Notes: generated from the sequence alone by a model not told the origin. A stretch of DNA of 64,000 bases from Gnetum montanum (GCA_015680685.1 MNCI01026219.1:595875-659874); one strand, 5' to 3'. Counted from the first letter of the stretch, positions 36,507-49,963 are shown. Translations and numbers: made by a program.

Positions 36507-37270
36507 CAACAGAGAGTTAATTCACTCTATCATTAAGCAAGCTTCACTTAGGAAAAATGGACATCAACCCATGCTCAACTTTCATGATAGTAAGGTGAAA
36601 ATTGACTCTAAAAATGGAGAAGTGCTATTTGCTCCTCTTCTTATCACTATAGATGTTGGTAGATACAAGGTTCATTATGTTCATTTAGATGATAGAGTGG
36701 CCACAAATGTGATAGAATATTCCATTATTGACAATCTAGGCCTAACCAAGAATATCTAAGTGATTGATACCTCAGCACTTAAGTCATTCAATGGATCATG
36801 AGTAGTAGTGTGAGGTTCCATCACTTTGGATTTCATAGTTGATGAGTAGTTTCCCACATCTGTCAACTTACTAACAGTCAAAGAGACACCTAGGTTTAAG
36901 TTGATCCTAGGGAGATCATGGTTGGTGAAGCTTCAGGCAATTTCATCTCCCATACATCAAGAGATTCACTTGCCATATAAAGGTGAAGAAATTGTGATCT
37001 ATGAGGATAATGTATCACTATCCTCAGTTAACTATGTCAACATTGATCGAGGCTTAGAGGTGGAGTTTCAAGAGGAAAGTCCCAACAATTATACTAGGGC
37101 CAACAATAATGAGAACAACAATGATGTGAATAGTGCCAACTCTATGACATGAGATAATCAATGAAAATTCCTACAACTTGCCAAGCTAAATGAGGGAAAT
37201 GGTGATCATAAAATCATGCCAAAAGAATTCCTTAATTTCTCAAAGATCAAGCAACAAGTTCATGGTAAAT
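36507..37270 (+). pseudogene. gag-protease of B2, second part
   Basis: It continues the frame broken at 24298. The segment ELIHSIIKQASL is followed by LNFHDSKVKID and LDDRVATNVIEY (active site DDG changed to DDR, about 36690). Then come KLILGRSWLVKLQAISSPIH (about 36895) and an Asn-rich tail to about 37150. B1 15680-16300 shows the same order. Stops interrupt between 36758 and 36850. Confidence 0.8.
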
Positions 37271-39120
37271 GACTCATCCATTAATTCACCAATAATTTAT
37301 TTACCTTTATAATGTTATATTATGTTTCACTATTGATTCTAGCCTTATATGCTCTTTCAAGAGCATTTGATACTTGCTAGGTAAGTATAGACCTCATGGT
37401 CCACTATGGCCTAAAGCTAGCATTTAAATAAGCCTTGGAATAGGTTCCAAGCACCAATCATGGTCATAAAAGTTTACCTCCCTTGCGATTTTTTATAGTT
37501 TCCATTGATGTGCATGAATCCTAAACTCTAGTAAGAAGCAACATCTTACTAAATCTTGCTATTTTTGGCTTCCACACTAGGTTAGTACTCCTTAGCAAGG
37601 AACCCAGCATGGAGTAAAGGGTGTAACAACTATCCTTTTAAGTTTTTCACTAGAACCTAAGCCTACTTATAACCTCATCAAATCCTTGTTAGGCAACATT
37701 AAATTTTTCATATAGCCTTAATTATATCTAACACTTGCATGTTTTCTTGAAGCATTGTTTATCATTTTTGATAGGTGGCAATGGATGGTTGATGTTGATA
37801 GCCTTGATGATCTAAAAATAAGTGAGCTAGCATGCTTTTCCTCTGTCCTTGTTTGGCACAATGAACAAGTTGCGAGACTTTGTGAATCTGATGCACATCA
37901 CATAGATTTCCCTATGCTATAACGATGATAACCTGTTGTGGCCTAGTTTTTTGATGATCTCATGTAGCCAATAGATAACATCGATAGCTTGCCAAAGCAT
38001 AAAATTGGTGTTGCCATGAACATCCAAGGCCTAAAACTAGTGACAACATGTCTTGTTGAGGCCTTAAACCATCACCACAATCTACTAAGGCCTTAAATTA
38101 GTTCCATGGTCTACTATGATCTTAAACTATCACCATGGCCTGCCAGGGCCTTAAACTAGTACCATGGCCTACAACAACATTAAACTAGCAACATTGATGA
38201 CCTAGGTATCTTGGTTTTATTATTTCATGTGTCATGTATGCATTATAATGTTATAACATGTTATGTTGCTTGGTTTTCTTATTATCTTGGAGTTTTTTTG
38301 TAAGATGAGGCTTAGGACCATCACAAGGGTGTAACTTATTATGGAAATGAGTCACCATGGAAGCTTGATGTGCAAGATTTGGTGAGATTGTCCTACTGTG
38401 TTAAGGGTGCTTGTATCATTGCCCTCCATCTAGCACCACTCTTTGAATCCAACCATGTAGCCTAATGATGACCTTACATATCTTGGAAAATAATGTTAAC
38501 CTATGTGTGCCACTCATGCATTATGGCCATATAAAATCTCTTCATCATGATCCACCCTTAAGTCCACTTGCATGTAACAAAACTCATTCAATGGGAAAGC
38601 ACTAAGTCCATCAAGTGTAATGCATCTCATTTTGATGGAAAAACAAACTCCACTGAGTGTAATGTAGCTCACTCAATCGGAAAACTATCTTAAACCCAAC
38701 ATTGACAATGAAATCCAATAAAGGTTTCACCCCTACAAAAAAAGAAAAGAACAAACTAGGACACAAATTGTTAAGAAGGTAAATGGCTAGCGAAGTTGCA
38801 AAGCCCAATGACCTAACCAAACCTGGAGCAAAGTGGTTGAGTTCTCAAACGCATTTGTCAAGCGACCAACACTTCAAAACATGTCACTAACATGATATAG
38901 CCATGATTAAAATATTTGGAATGCATTGTTAGCCCTCATAACCATTTCCTCATGACCTCATCACTGTCTTTCTTATCATAGCCTCATCCCATCATTACAA
39001 GGACTCTTTGGCATGGTTCAACAAGACTTGGTCAAGCATGGAGAGGGAACACTATGGTGGACTTGCAATGATGTTTGGTATTCTTTGTCAGTGCCTCTCG
39101 TGTTAATCCTCTAGACATCA
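37271..39120 (+). other. 3' region of B2 with degenerate GGCCTAAAACTAGC repeats
   Basis: No coding frame. Loose repeats around GGCCTNAAACTAG occur at 37405-37430 and 38025-38190 (units near 30 bp). From about 37780 the sequence aligns with the D 3' region from 49985 (AAAATAAGTGAGCTAGCATG with ACAATAAGTGAGCTTGCATG). This shows that the missing pol was lost between about 37270 and 37780. Confidence 0.6.
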
Positions 39121-39135
39121 ACAAAGAGGGACGAA
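39121..39135 (+). other. Polypurine tract of B2
   Basis: ACAAAGAGGGACGAA just before the LTR start TCAAACAC. It shares the AAAGAGG core with A2 and D. Confidence 0.5.
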
Positions 39136-40540
39136 TCAAACACTAGAAAATTTTCATGTTGTAACTTTGTAACCCCATACCATGAAACTTGAGACAAAAT
39201 TGCATTACAAATATGAAGGTTGTAATCCATGAGGGGCAATCTCACATATTTCATACTTTTGGGCCTCAAAAATGCCTCACAAGTGGTCAAAGCCTCATTT
39301 CCTAGTCAACTAGTATCTATATTTGAGCTTTGAGAAGTCAGAAATGCCTTTTGGAATGCCAAAAATGGCAATTTGATGGGTTTTATGGGGGGTATACACT
39401 TGTCTACGTTAGAAACACCTATAGGGGGTAAACCTTACCTACCCCTAGTGTGGAGCGATACAATCTTTCCTCTCAATGTGGAAACCTTTTTCCCATCATG
39501 GAGACTTTTCCCTTAGCATGGAGACTTCACCCTAGTGTGGAAACTGCATGCCCCCAATGTGGTAGTAATGACTAAGATTTCTACACTCTGTTGACTTCAA
39601 GGTTGACCAACCACTCCAAAAAGGATGGAAAAATCCTAGTGTAGAAGATCTATCTCCAATGTCGAATGTATGCTCTTATTACTATTTATAGTAAACAAAA
39701 TGACCATGGGGGTTTAGCACTTACTATATATGGTGACCCCCAAAATTTGGGCACCCAACTCACCTATACGAGGTAGAAATTTATAGCCAATCTTTAAACT
39801 AATTTGTAGCAAAAATCATGGCCTAAAATCTATAAAACCACAACCCCAACATCTTTTTGAGGTTTCACACTTTGGCATTTTTAAGCACATAGCAATTTTG
39901 GCCTTCAAGAGCTCTTGCAACACTTGCAAAATATAGCTTCTTGGAGCCTCCCAATGTGGAACCCCTATGACCTTGTAATCCCATTTACAATCTAGCCTAA
40001 GACTTGTGGGTTTTTAGTTTCAAAACTACATTTCTAGGATCCCCAAATCCCAGTGTGGAGTAGTCTTCTAGTCAAATCGCCCACTTTTCTCACCCCCTAG
40101 TAGTGATCCAAGTTGTAGATCTAAAGTTGTAGCAAAGGAGTTTCAACAACATCAAGAGTGGCTAAGCACCTAAATCATGGAGTGGATCACATCAACTTCA
40201 ATGGGCTCTAAACTCCTACCCCAATGAATCCCCTTCTACTTTCTCATGGGCATTTCTTGTACACATTTTATGAAATCATTATTTATTATTTTTAATAAAT
40301 TTTTAAAATTTCATTTTTTTGTGTACAACCTACACTTTCTTTCTATTTTCTAGATCTGTAAATTTTGTATTTTATTTTTGCAACCCCCCATTTTGCACTC
40401 TATAAGTCCCTGGATAATTTTTTGGACCATCTAGGATACCTTAAATTGCATTTTTCATAGGCCTTGGGGATTTAGGATTGAGGCTGCTATGCCATATCTT
40501 TCGATTTTCTAGAGATTGACTTTTTCAATTACAACACCCA
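39136..40540 (+). repeat. 3' LTR of B2
   Basis: It starts TCAAACACTAG, related to the A LTR start TGAAACACC with TG decayed. It aligns with the 5' remnant 19905-20549 at its end and with the D 3' LTR (51073-52186) throughout. It contains several TAGTGTGGA/CTTTTCCC words at 39420-39660. The end is placed at about 40540, where homology passes to gene X3. Confidence 0.65.
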
Positions 40541-40545
40541 ACATC

Positions 40546-42361
40546 TTCAACTAGTGGGTCTTGAACCTACATAGCTAGAATGATATATTTAACCCAAGGT
40601 TTTAAAAATTGGAAAGGATCATAACTCACCCATTTTCCATCCTTCTTGACCACCAGGAATTCCATGAATCTTTTTAGATATGTAGCAAAAAATGCAAAGT
40701 GCATGCGACATATTATATCAAGGTTAATATGAAATTTTTTGAATCTCCTCCCATAGCCCATAGACCAAGTGTGTAGCCTAGTTGAATGTAGAATCCTTGG
40801 TAAGGATCCTCTTCATGATCTAAGCCTACCAAATGCCAAGGATCTTCTTCTATGATAGCAACAAAGAAAATTCTCTAAATAAGAATAGAGGATACATCTC
40901 GTTGACCTCCACGACCTTACATTGATCTAGAGGCAACCCACCACTACCACAATGAGAATTAAGCCACTCCTCAACCTCCTCTATATGGCTTACCTCTTCC
41001 CCTACTGTTGTAGTAACCTTGACACCACAAGAGGTCACTAAATGTGGATTTATTAATGAACAAGGTAACAGGTATATTGTAAACATGAGAGATGGATTAT
41101 TTTTACTCCTTTTCCAAAAGAGTCAATTACATTCACCATCTTTATAGTAGGTATTAATGGACTATGAATCATAAATAAATTGAGTAAACTTACATTGGCA
41201 ACTCTTTTCTATATTTCTCTAGGTGCTCTACTAGCCAACCACTCCTACATTGAATCTACTTCACCCTACTTGAGAATGAGTATCCTCTACACATCCTAAG
41301 ATTATTATGGCAATAGTAGATTTAGGCATAGGACCTATAACATAACATCAATAGCCTGTTAGCCTTTGGCATAAGTAAATTATATAAAACAAAATAAAAT
41401 AATAAACATAGTAAATTAAAAAATTTAATTCATAACCACATAGTTAAAATCAATTAAACAATTGAGGCCTAAGTAACTAAAAAATAACACAACCAGAGAA
41501 CATTGACATTAATAAACAAAAATTTAAAAAATAACAATTATTAAATTTTCTTACTTGGTTTAGGCAATGTAGGAGCCCTAGAAACCACATCTGCAATATA
41601 CCCATGTCTAGATGGCCCCACCAAGTATGAGTAGTTCTAGTGTCCAAGCACTTGCGGTAAACCTGAGAGTAACGTGTAGTATATTTGCTAAAATCATCCT
41701 TTAGCTATTGCAACACCACAAGTCTCATAGTTGGGCCTTGTACAAAACCCCCAATGTTGTGTATGCCAAAGGCAAGACTTGGTTACTCTTGATTAATTCT
41801 CCATCATGCACTCTATACATGCCACGTATAAATAAAAAAAATTATTGGAATCAAATAGCTTAATGAAAAGAACAAATAACTAGAAACTTAGGATGGTACT
41901 TACACTTGGAATTGGTAGAAGGTACCAAGAGGATTCTAGAACAAACTGTGGACCTAGTGGCCTACCATTAAGGTGTTGTTGGTATTATATTGAACAAACA
42001 CATGCATATTCCATCTTTGGAATGACTTGTGTGTTCCTAGTATGTATGAGTCATTGTGCTGGTCACCTTCTACATGAGCATCATGGTCATCTACCATGAA
42101 CTTGGTAACATGACTAGTAGAGCTTGGTAGGAGTGTCTAAGCAATGATAGCTGCAGTGTCGACAACCAAGTGTGACCACAAGATCATACTAAAGCTCTTA
42201 AGGAAGAACACTAAGAACTCTTTGGCCCTAGGCCTAAACCATAGAGATCCATGGTTGAGGAACATGTTGGGAGGCAAATTGTTTGGTTCTGGTGTGTTTA
42301 TGTAGCATAAAATCCCAACTAGCTCAATAACAACTAGATGGGCTTTAAAAAGGCCTTGCAT
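40546..42361 (-). pseudogene. Antisense gene X3 in D, 5' part
   Basis: Exon 40765-40560 reads MHFAFFATYLKRFMEFLVVKKDGKWV, matching FFIACL.RFVEFLVV of A1. Exon 41086-40850 has EEVEEWLNSHCGSGGL and MYPLFLFREF, matching X2 LEWLGAN and YPLFRSCAF. An intron with GTAAGT donor and TTCATAG acceptor (minus, about 41193-41157) splits the region. Further upstream frames (42361-42137 and 41700-41560) may be additional N-terminal exons, with another GTAAGA donor near 41550. The 3' half is absent: homology stops at the B2 LTR end. Strong decay. Confidence 0.5.
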
Positions 42362-45300
42362 AACTAATAAGAGAAATCATTGAATTTCGATATAACAGTA
42401 AGTAAATTTCAACAACACTTGAGTAAAGTAACAAATTCAATGTCAATGTTACCTTAAAAGATTACACAACCATAACAAAGAACCAAAATTCAAACTATTG
42501 ACATTTTTACCAAAAAAAAAATCTAAGTGAGAACCAAGTAGCCTAGAACAATGAGCACAATCCCATGGCTAAAGAATGCATAAAAAATTGCAAAAATGTT
42601 ATTTTTAAAACTAAACTATGGGAACAAGATTGCAACTAGCCTAAAGCTATGCTAACAATGCACTAGTAACTATAAAAACTTTCAACTTGAATTTAATGAA
42701 AGTTTGCTTTAAAAAAAAAAACCAGTTTATAGTGCAACAATTGTAGTAAAGACACTAGGAAAGCTAGGAAAAAATTTTAAAAAATTTAAGATGCTACTAA
42801 AAACCAATATACACCATGTAAATAACCTTTAGAGACCTTAAACATAACTTGAAAAACATAAAAAATTGACCAATGTTACCAGTACAGACTAAGAAGCTTG
42901 CAAGCTCAAAATCTAAATCGCAATTGTATGGGGCAAATCACATGACCGAAAAATATTAGAAACAATTTCAAATTTTTTTCAAGCCTAGGTATTGTAAATA
43001 ATAATAATTCAATAAAAACCCCATGCCAAAGTTGTAGTAACATGGATTAAAAAAATTCACATTGTGACCCGAAATTACTTGGAACTTTTTTTTGGAAAAA
43101 CCAAGTTTGTAGTGAAACAATTGCAATGAAATCTCTAGGAAAATTACTAAAAAAATTTTAAAAATTCAAAATTTTGAGTATAACCCTTCTAAAATCTCAT
43201 AGAAATTTCCAAGAGGATGGGACATTACTAGAAAAATTACCAGAGTGAACCAATGCTTTCAGTTTTTGGTGGTGAAAAACATGAAAAAAAATTGTGCACT
43301 AGTCTATAGGAAAAATCATTAAAAAATTAACCTTAGCTCTAAAAATAGTGATTCAACCTTTGATGTAACTGTTAAACATCATAAAACAATCATATGGCCT
43401 CAAAAATTGAAAATCATGCACCATGTTCTTATAAAAAATTGTCAAGTTTGGTTACTTTTTCAATAAAATTTTAGTGAAAATGCTTAAAATAGAGCCAAAT
43501 AAAAATTTATATTTTTTCACAAAAAATCCATAAGGAACCAAAATGTTTCAAAAAAACTAGCCTAGGTAATACAAAACACCTCCATACTTTAGCAAAAATC
43601 AACCAAAAATAGTGAAAGAAGGTTTCCTAGCTATCATGCTATAAGAGCCTTTAGTGATGAAGGATTTTAAAAGATGAGATGTGCCCCTAGTAACAGTGTC
43701 TACCTCCCATAATGTATAGTTTTTTCTTTTTGATCCTTTCCTCTTTGACATCTTAGAGAAATAGGAACAAAACTTTCATCTCCTTACAACTACATTGCCT
43801 CTAGGTGTGGAAAGGTGAAAATATGCTAATAGCTAATGATCCTAAAGCTAAGAATGGTTGAAAAGCCTTGTTGCTAAGTGTTTCCTATCAAAAAACCAAA
43901 CTCAATAAAATGATATGCATAAAAGTTTCAATCTTGGAAGCCTTATTGTATTTGTGCATTGATATGAAAACCACTACACCTATAATGTCTACCTAGACAT
44001 GTAGTGAACTTAATGTTTACATAAGGAAAGTCATAAATACACTAGGTTTTCTTGGTCTTTAATCCTCAATAATCTTTCTTTTAACATTGGGTAGTCCCAC
44101 AAGGCATCTCCCAATTGAATCATGAAAAATCCCAATACAATGGGAGTTAAAACTTTAAACAAAAAATACACTGGGGATTGATGCTCAAGAATGCATACAA
44201 ACCTTGAAATTGGCTACAAGATTCTAACCATGGCCAAGATGCATCCCCAGTAGCCCATGCTTGATCCATTTTGATTAATAGAGCCTCATGAATCCCCTAG
44301 AACCTCAGACACTGCCACTAGAAAATGCCCAAGTGCTGGAAAATGACTTGAAACACCTAAAACAAAACATTCTAAGTATTAATACTTTGGCTATAGGGAA
44401 AAGATACATTGACCAATGTATTTATACAAGGAATGAAAATACAATACACAAATGAGACCCTCAAATGACCTCCAAAACCACCAATTCTAGCTTAAAACCC
44501 TAACTAGAGCCTCCAGTAGCCCCAAGACACTAAAAAGCATGTCAAAAAAGGTGTTAAAACCTTCACATCCTCTAAAAATATGTTGGCTCCAATAATAAAT
44601 GCATTGGAAAACATATTTATGGGTGGAGGAAACACAAAATGCACTCATAAGACCTCTAAAAACACTCAAAATCGCTAACTGTAATCCTAGCACCAATCTA
44701 GAGCTTCCGTTGATATTGAAACACCAAACAACAGGTCAAAAAGGGATTAAAACTAATTAAACATTAAAAAGTATGCTAGAACTAGTAAACCATACATTAT
44801 CTAATGCATTTATCACTAGAAAAATCAAAAAATAGGCCTTCCACTAGTCTAAATAGACTCCAGATGCCTTATTCAAGTCACCAAACCTATTTGGAGCCTG
44901 TGANTCAGATGCCTTATTCAAGTCACCAAACCTATTTGGAGCCTGTGATAATCATGGAACCTTGAAAATTGAGCCAAAAAATAGTGAAAATTAATCAAAT
45001 CCTCCATTTAGAGATTGTCTCCAACACTAAATATGTTTGCCAACATAGTTTTTAGGTGGATGAAGGTGAAATGGTTAAATGAAGCCTCTAGTAACCTCAC
45101 AAATTACCAGTCTCAACCCTAAATCCTTGCTATAGATACTAGTGACCTTGGAAGCTAAGAAACCAAGTCAAATGATCATCCAAACTCCCCAAAAATTCAA
45201 ATTCCATAAGAAATACATTAGCATCAACACAAAATACACTAGAAAGTGTATTTTGATAGCTATGTGACATTCCAAATTCCTTGGGATTTAACTAAAGAAG

Positions 45301-45949
45301 CCTAGAATCCTAGAGCCTAGAGATAGTTACAACTTGACCATAGTTGGGCATGAACAACTCAAATTTTCTCATTTTCATGCTAAGGCTAAGGAAAAATATA
45401 CTAGATAGTGTATGTCTCAGTTGAAGAGCTTCAAACTAAAATTTTTTTATTCTATTTTGATCTTAAAATGACCATTTTTCAACACTGAGGTCCCTACACT
45501 GCTCGAAAAGATTCTTGAATCCAAAATTGTAAGTTTAACACATCATGGAATAATTGTTTTACAAAAATATGCTACACCAGCATAAAATATGCTAGCTAGA
45601 ATATGTTTTTAGGACTTGATAGTGTACAATAACTTCAGAGGATCAAATAAACACCAAAATTGACTCATTCTTTCTCCCAAACCACTACGTTGATATTCCA
45701 AGGCATAAGAACTTGAAAATGGCTAGGAAAAAACTTTAGAAGTAGTTTTCATGATACAATATGTTGACAATAGCATACACTACACTGGCCAATGTATTTT
45801 TTTGTTGGAGCCAACATATTTACTGTAAAATACTTATGGTTACCTCTAAACTAGCCCAAAATGACCATCTCAAGTGCCCAAACTCTTCCATAAGCCCTGA
45901 AGCATCCCACTATGGCCTACTAAGGTCTAAAACTAGCAAAATAGGACCA
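42362..45949. other. Non-coding spacer of D between X3 and pol
   Basis: A-rich DNA without a supportable gene. Many AAAAATTT runs and short repeated phrases (AATGTATTT, CACTAG). Part of it (44604-45022) has a second copy at 52236-52610. A single N lies at 44904. The GGCCTACTAAGGTCTAAAACTAGC motif near 45915 belongs to the array family seen in the other elements. Confidence 0.5.
44861..44948. repeat. 43-bp exact duplication around a single N
   Basis: 44861-44903 and 44906-44948 are identical (CAGATGCC..GCCTGTGA), separated by N and T. The diverged copy at 52236-52610 has this segment once. Most likely an unmerged contig overlap, not biology. Confidence 0.85.
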
Positions 45950-46460
45950 TGATTGACCAAGATTGACCATATGTTTCCTACCTTACCTTGTTTGACCTTG
46001 TTCTATTATATTTTAGTCTTACTTGACCTTATTTCACATTATTGTTTATCATTTTCATATCCTTTAATGTCATTTGACCTCATTTTAATCATTTTTTACA
46101 TCATTTGGCCCTGTTTGATCATATTTTTCCATCATTTGGCATAGTTTGGACATTAATTAACTTAATTTGATATCATTTGATGTCATTCAATATTAGTAAT
46201 GCCTTATTTGATCTTGGTTAATACCACTTTATGGGGTTTTGACCATCATTTAGCCTTCATTTGATCCTATTCTATATCATTTAGCCCTTGTTTCAGCATT
46301 TTTACCTTAACCTACTGCTTGTAACCTTCATTCACCATGTTTGAACCTTGTTTGATCATTAATTTGATATGTTTTGACCCATCTCTACATTATTACTAGA
46401 GTATTTTAGATTAACTTGACATTGTTTAATTATGTTATCACACATTTGTTACTTGATGTC
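45950..46460. repeat. Degenerate CATTTGACCTTGTTTGATC repeats before pol
   Basis: T-rich region where phrases such as TTTGACCTTGTT, ATCATTTGGCC and TTTGATC recur every 20-40 bases. It looks like an eroded short-period tandem array. Confidence 0.5.
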
Positions 46461-46499
46461 CTTATGATTGATATGTAGGATTAGAATATGAACACCTAG

Positions 46500-49400
46500 A
46501 AGTAATTTAGTTTACCTCTAAGCTTAAGTGGACCTCATGGTGATGTTGAAAGATTCATTGATCTCGATTACTTAGATCTTAAGCTTGAGAGCCTACTTGA
46601 GCATATAGCCTCTATAGAAAATCCTCTTCAATGGCCTGAACACCTAGTTAAAATCCTAGACCTTGAGGCTGGTGACATTACTAATGACTCTCTAGCTGAG
46701 ATTCTAGTCATGACATAGTGGTGAGGATAAAACTCTAAAATTAGGTTCCTCACTTAAACCATAGCAAGCTCAAGACATTACCAAGGTCCTTTAGGATAAC
46801 ATTAAGGTCTTTTCCTGGTCATATGAAGATATTCCAAGTCTTGATCCATGCTTAGTTTAGCAAAACATTATACCTAACCCTAATATTAAGCTAGTTTAGC
46901 AAAAGGGTCAAAGAATTAGCTAAGATCTAGCCCTAAAAGTTCATGATAAGATCATGAAACTTTATCAAGTTGGTTTCATTCAAGCTATTGATTACCTAGA
47001 TTGGGTGTCCAACATAGTGGAAGTCCCTAAGAAAAATTGGAGTATATATATTTACATTGATTTTTGAGATGTAAATAAGGTAACTATTAAAGATGATTTC
47101 CCTTTTCCTAGTATTAACCAACTCATCAACACTACGACTAGGCATACCTTATTTCCCTTCACGGATGGATTTTTGAGATATAACCAAGTTAGGGTTAACC
47201 AAGAGCACCAATTGTGTACAACTTTCATGATCCCTTGGAGAACCTTTTGTTATACCATGATGCTATTTGGTCTAAAGAATAAGGGTGCAACCTATTAATG
47301 AGCTATGACTTACATATTTAGTGACTACATGCTAGGGTTACTCAATGATTACATGTATGACATAGTAGTCAAATCCAAAGTGGCCAATGACCATGTACAT
47401 GACCTTGACTTAATGCTTAAATGCTGTCTTAAATATCAACTTAGATTCAATCCTAAAAAGTGTGCTTCAACGTTAAAACTAGTAAGATGCTTGGTTTCAT
47501 AGTGTCTGAGGTAGGGATATGTTTCGATCCTAATAAGGCTAAGGCCATAACCAACTTGGTAGAAACTACTAACCTTAAGGAGCTTTGGAGGCTACAAGGT
47601 AGATTATAATTTATCTGTAGGTTCATCTCAAGGTTCACAGATAAGCTACAATCCATGCAACAATTGATTGAGAAAGAAGGTCACTATGAGTGGACTACCA
47701 AATGCCAAGAAGCCTTTGATAACATTAATCAAGAGTTGGCTCAACTACCCATGGTGTATCCACCACAAAAGAATAGACACTTTTATATCTACGTTACAAT
47801 CTTTGACACATTCATAGCCTTTCTAATATGTTAAAAATAAGATGATGGAGTAGAGTTTCCTATACAATACTTGAGCCATCAACTAATAGCCTATGAGAAC
47901 TGATACACAGAGGTTGAGAAATATTGTCTAGCCTTAGTCTTCTCTTTGATGAAGTGGAGACACTACCTCTTTTGGAGCCAAGTCAACACCATATGCAAAG
48001 ATAATGTATTAAGATCCATAACAACCAACATGTATGAAAGTAGCCAAATAGCATGATGGAAAGCTAGAACAGCTAAGTTTGACCTACATTACATCTCCCA
48101 ACCCTCATCCAAAGGTCAAGCTATAGCTGCAGAACTCACAATGCTCCCAATTGAAGACCATATAGCCATTGATCCCGAATTCCATAATGAGCATGTTAAC
48201 ATTTTTAATAAGGTACTTGAGGGTTATAAGTCTATCATGCACTTTGATGAATCTTTGAATACCCATGGGACTAGTGCTACTACCATATTAACATCTCCTT
48301 TTGGTGTTATCTAGCTTTTCACTTACTATTTTTAATTTTCATGTATCAACAATGTGGTGAAATATGAAGGATTAATCAGAGAAATGATGGTAGCCCATGA
48401 CCAAGGGATCAAATCCCTAATGATAAAAGGTGATTCATAACTTGTGATTAACCAAGTAACTAAGGTTTATGCATATAAAGCCAAGCATTTACAACCTTAC
48501 TATGACCTAGCTAAGAAATTAATGCAACAATTTATAGATGTTGGTATTCAACATATATCTCAAACTAAGAACACCTTAGCCAATGCCATTGCAACCTTAG
48601 CCCTAAGTGTGATGCCAAATGTATTTAGAAAGTTACCTTCCTTAATCATGAAATGTGCTATTCCCATTATGAAGAATACTGAAGGCATATCTATATACAC
48701 CATCAACAATTCCCCTCAAAAGGAGTATTATGATGACATTAAATTTTACCTAATTCATGGTGAATCTTCCCAAAACTTGATTACTTATCAAAAGGATGTT
48801 GTACATAAAAGATCAAAACAATATATCATTGTAGGTGATAAGACACTATGTCAAAGATCTTATAATGGCATATTGTTATTATGCTTGGGCAATATTAATG
48901 CCCACATAGTCCTTGCACAAGTTCACGAAGGTTTGTGTGGAGGACATATTGGACCTAGAGCTATGGTTGTAAAATTCACAAGATTAGGATACTATTGGCC
49001 CTATATGAAAAGTGACTACTTGCGTAATTTTAAGACTTGTGATACTTGTCAATAGTACATCAACTTAATACATGTGTCATTGACTAAGTTACATACTACT
49101 TAGATAACTTGGTCATTTCAATGATGGGGAATTTACATCATTGAATCTATAATTCCTAATTCTTCCATGGGACATAGCTTTATCATCACTACAACTAAAT
49201 ATTTTACAATGTGGGTTGAAGCTAATCTCTTAAGGAAGATAACATCCCAAGAAGTTTGTAAATTCATATTAGATAACATAGTAACCCATTTTTGCATACC
49301 TCTAATTATAATCATAGATAATGGACCATAGTTTAGTAGCCAAGAAATACAAGCCTTTTTCTAACAAATAAGCATTAAAAATTTTTTCATCACCATACTA

Positions 49401-49963
49401 TCCTCAAGCTAATGGACAAGTTGAATCTACCAATAAGGTAATCATCAACATGCTTAAAAATATGCTAAAAATAGCAGATGTAACTAGCATGAGTGGCTTG
49501 TCCATGTGCTTTGGGCCTATAGGACTACTTTCAAACTGAAACTAGTGTCATCCCATATAGCCTTGTTTATGGATCTAAAGTTGTTTTTCATCTTGAATTG
49601 TAGGTTCCATATCTAAGGGTAGCTCTATTTTACTTCATCACTAATGAGAAGAATAACAAGTTGTGTACTATCGATCTAGATTCAGTGGAAGAGTAGTAAA
49701 TTCAAACACTTGCTTACATTGAATGATACCAAAAGAGGCAAAAGCAATAGCATCATCATGATCTAAAAAATGAAAGATTAAGGAAGGATACCTAGTTCTT
49801 AGAGTTGTCCATGTACATGTAGAAAAATTCTTAGCCAATTGGGAGGGACCTTTCTTGGTCATCAAAGCCTATGAAAATGGAGCATTCAGATTGATAGATA
49901 TGGATGGGAATGTATTGACCAATTCGGTTAACCATTACTATCTCAAGCCTTATTACATCTAAC
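46500..49963 (+). pseudogene. pol of D: RT, RNase H, second RNase H-like domain, integrase; inactive
   Basis: RT (about 46800-47560) contains WSYEDIPSLDP, WVSNIVEVPKK and MLFGLKNKGATY. Its catalytic YxDD box is YMYD (47350-47361), first Asp lost. RNase H lies at about 47640-48130 (YTEVEKYCLALVFSLMKWRHYL). A second RNase H-like domain lies at about 48230-48610 (MHFDES, EGLIREMMVAHDQG, LVINQVTKVY, NTLANAIATLAL), typical of the Tat lineage. Integrase: HEGLCGGHIG..CDTCQ (48925-49052), first Asp lost (GIYIIES, about 49125), DNGP kept (about 49318), GQVESTNK after a frameshift (about 49415). C-terminus NWEGPFLVIKAYENGAF to HYYLKPYYI at about 49963. It would copy RNA to DNA and integrate it; this one is dead. 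Confidence 0.88.

Larger units (their letters stand above)
19905..40540 (+). mobile_element. Element B2, deletion derivative split by A2
   Basis: Order: truncated 5' LTR, PBS (20555), leader, gag-protease (21511-24298 and 36507-37270), 3' region with repeats, polypurine tract and 3' LTR (39136-40540). Gene X, reverse transcriptase, RNase H and integrase are absent, so B2 could only have moved with enzymes supplied elsewhere, or lost them after insertion. Positions 24299-36501 belong to the nested A2. The left border lacks the first half of the LTR; the right border cuts gene X3 of element D. Confidence 0.75.

Noticed and set aside
17140-42361. X2 and X3 as one gene split by B2
   Set aside because: Both contain the same EWL and FLVV-type regions, about 900 bp of overlapping content, and they are strongly diverged.
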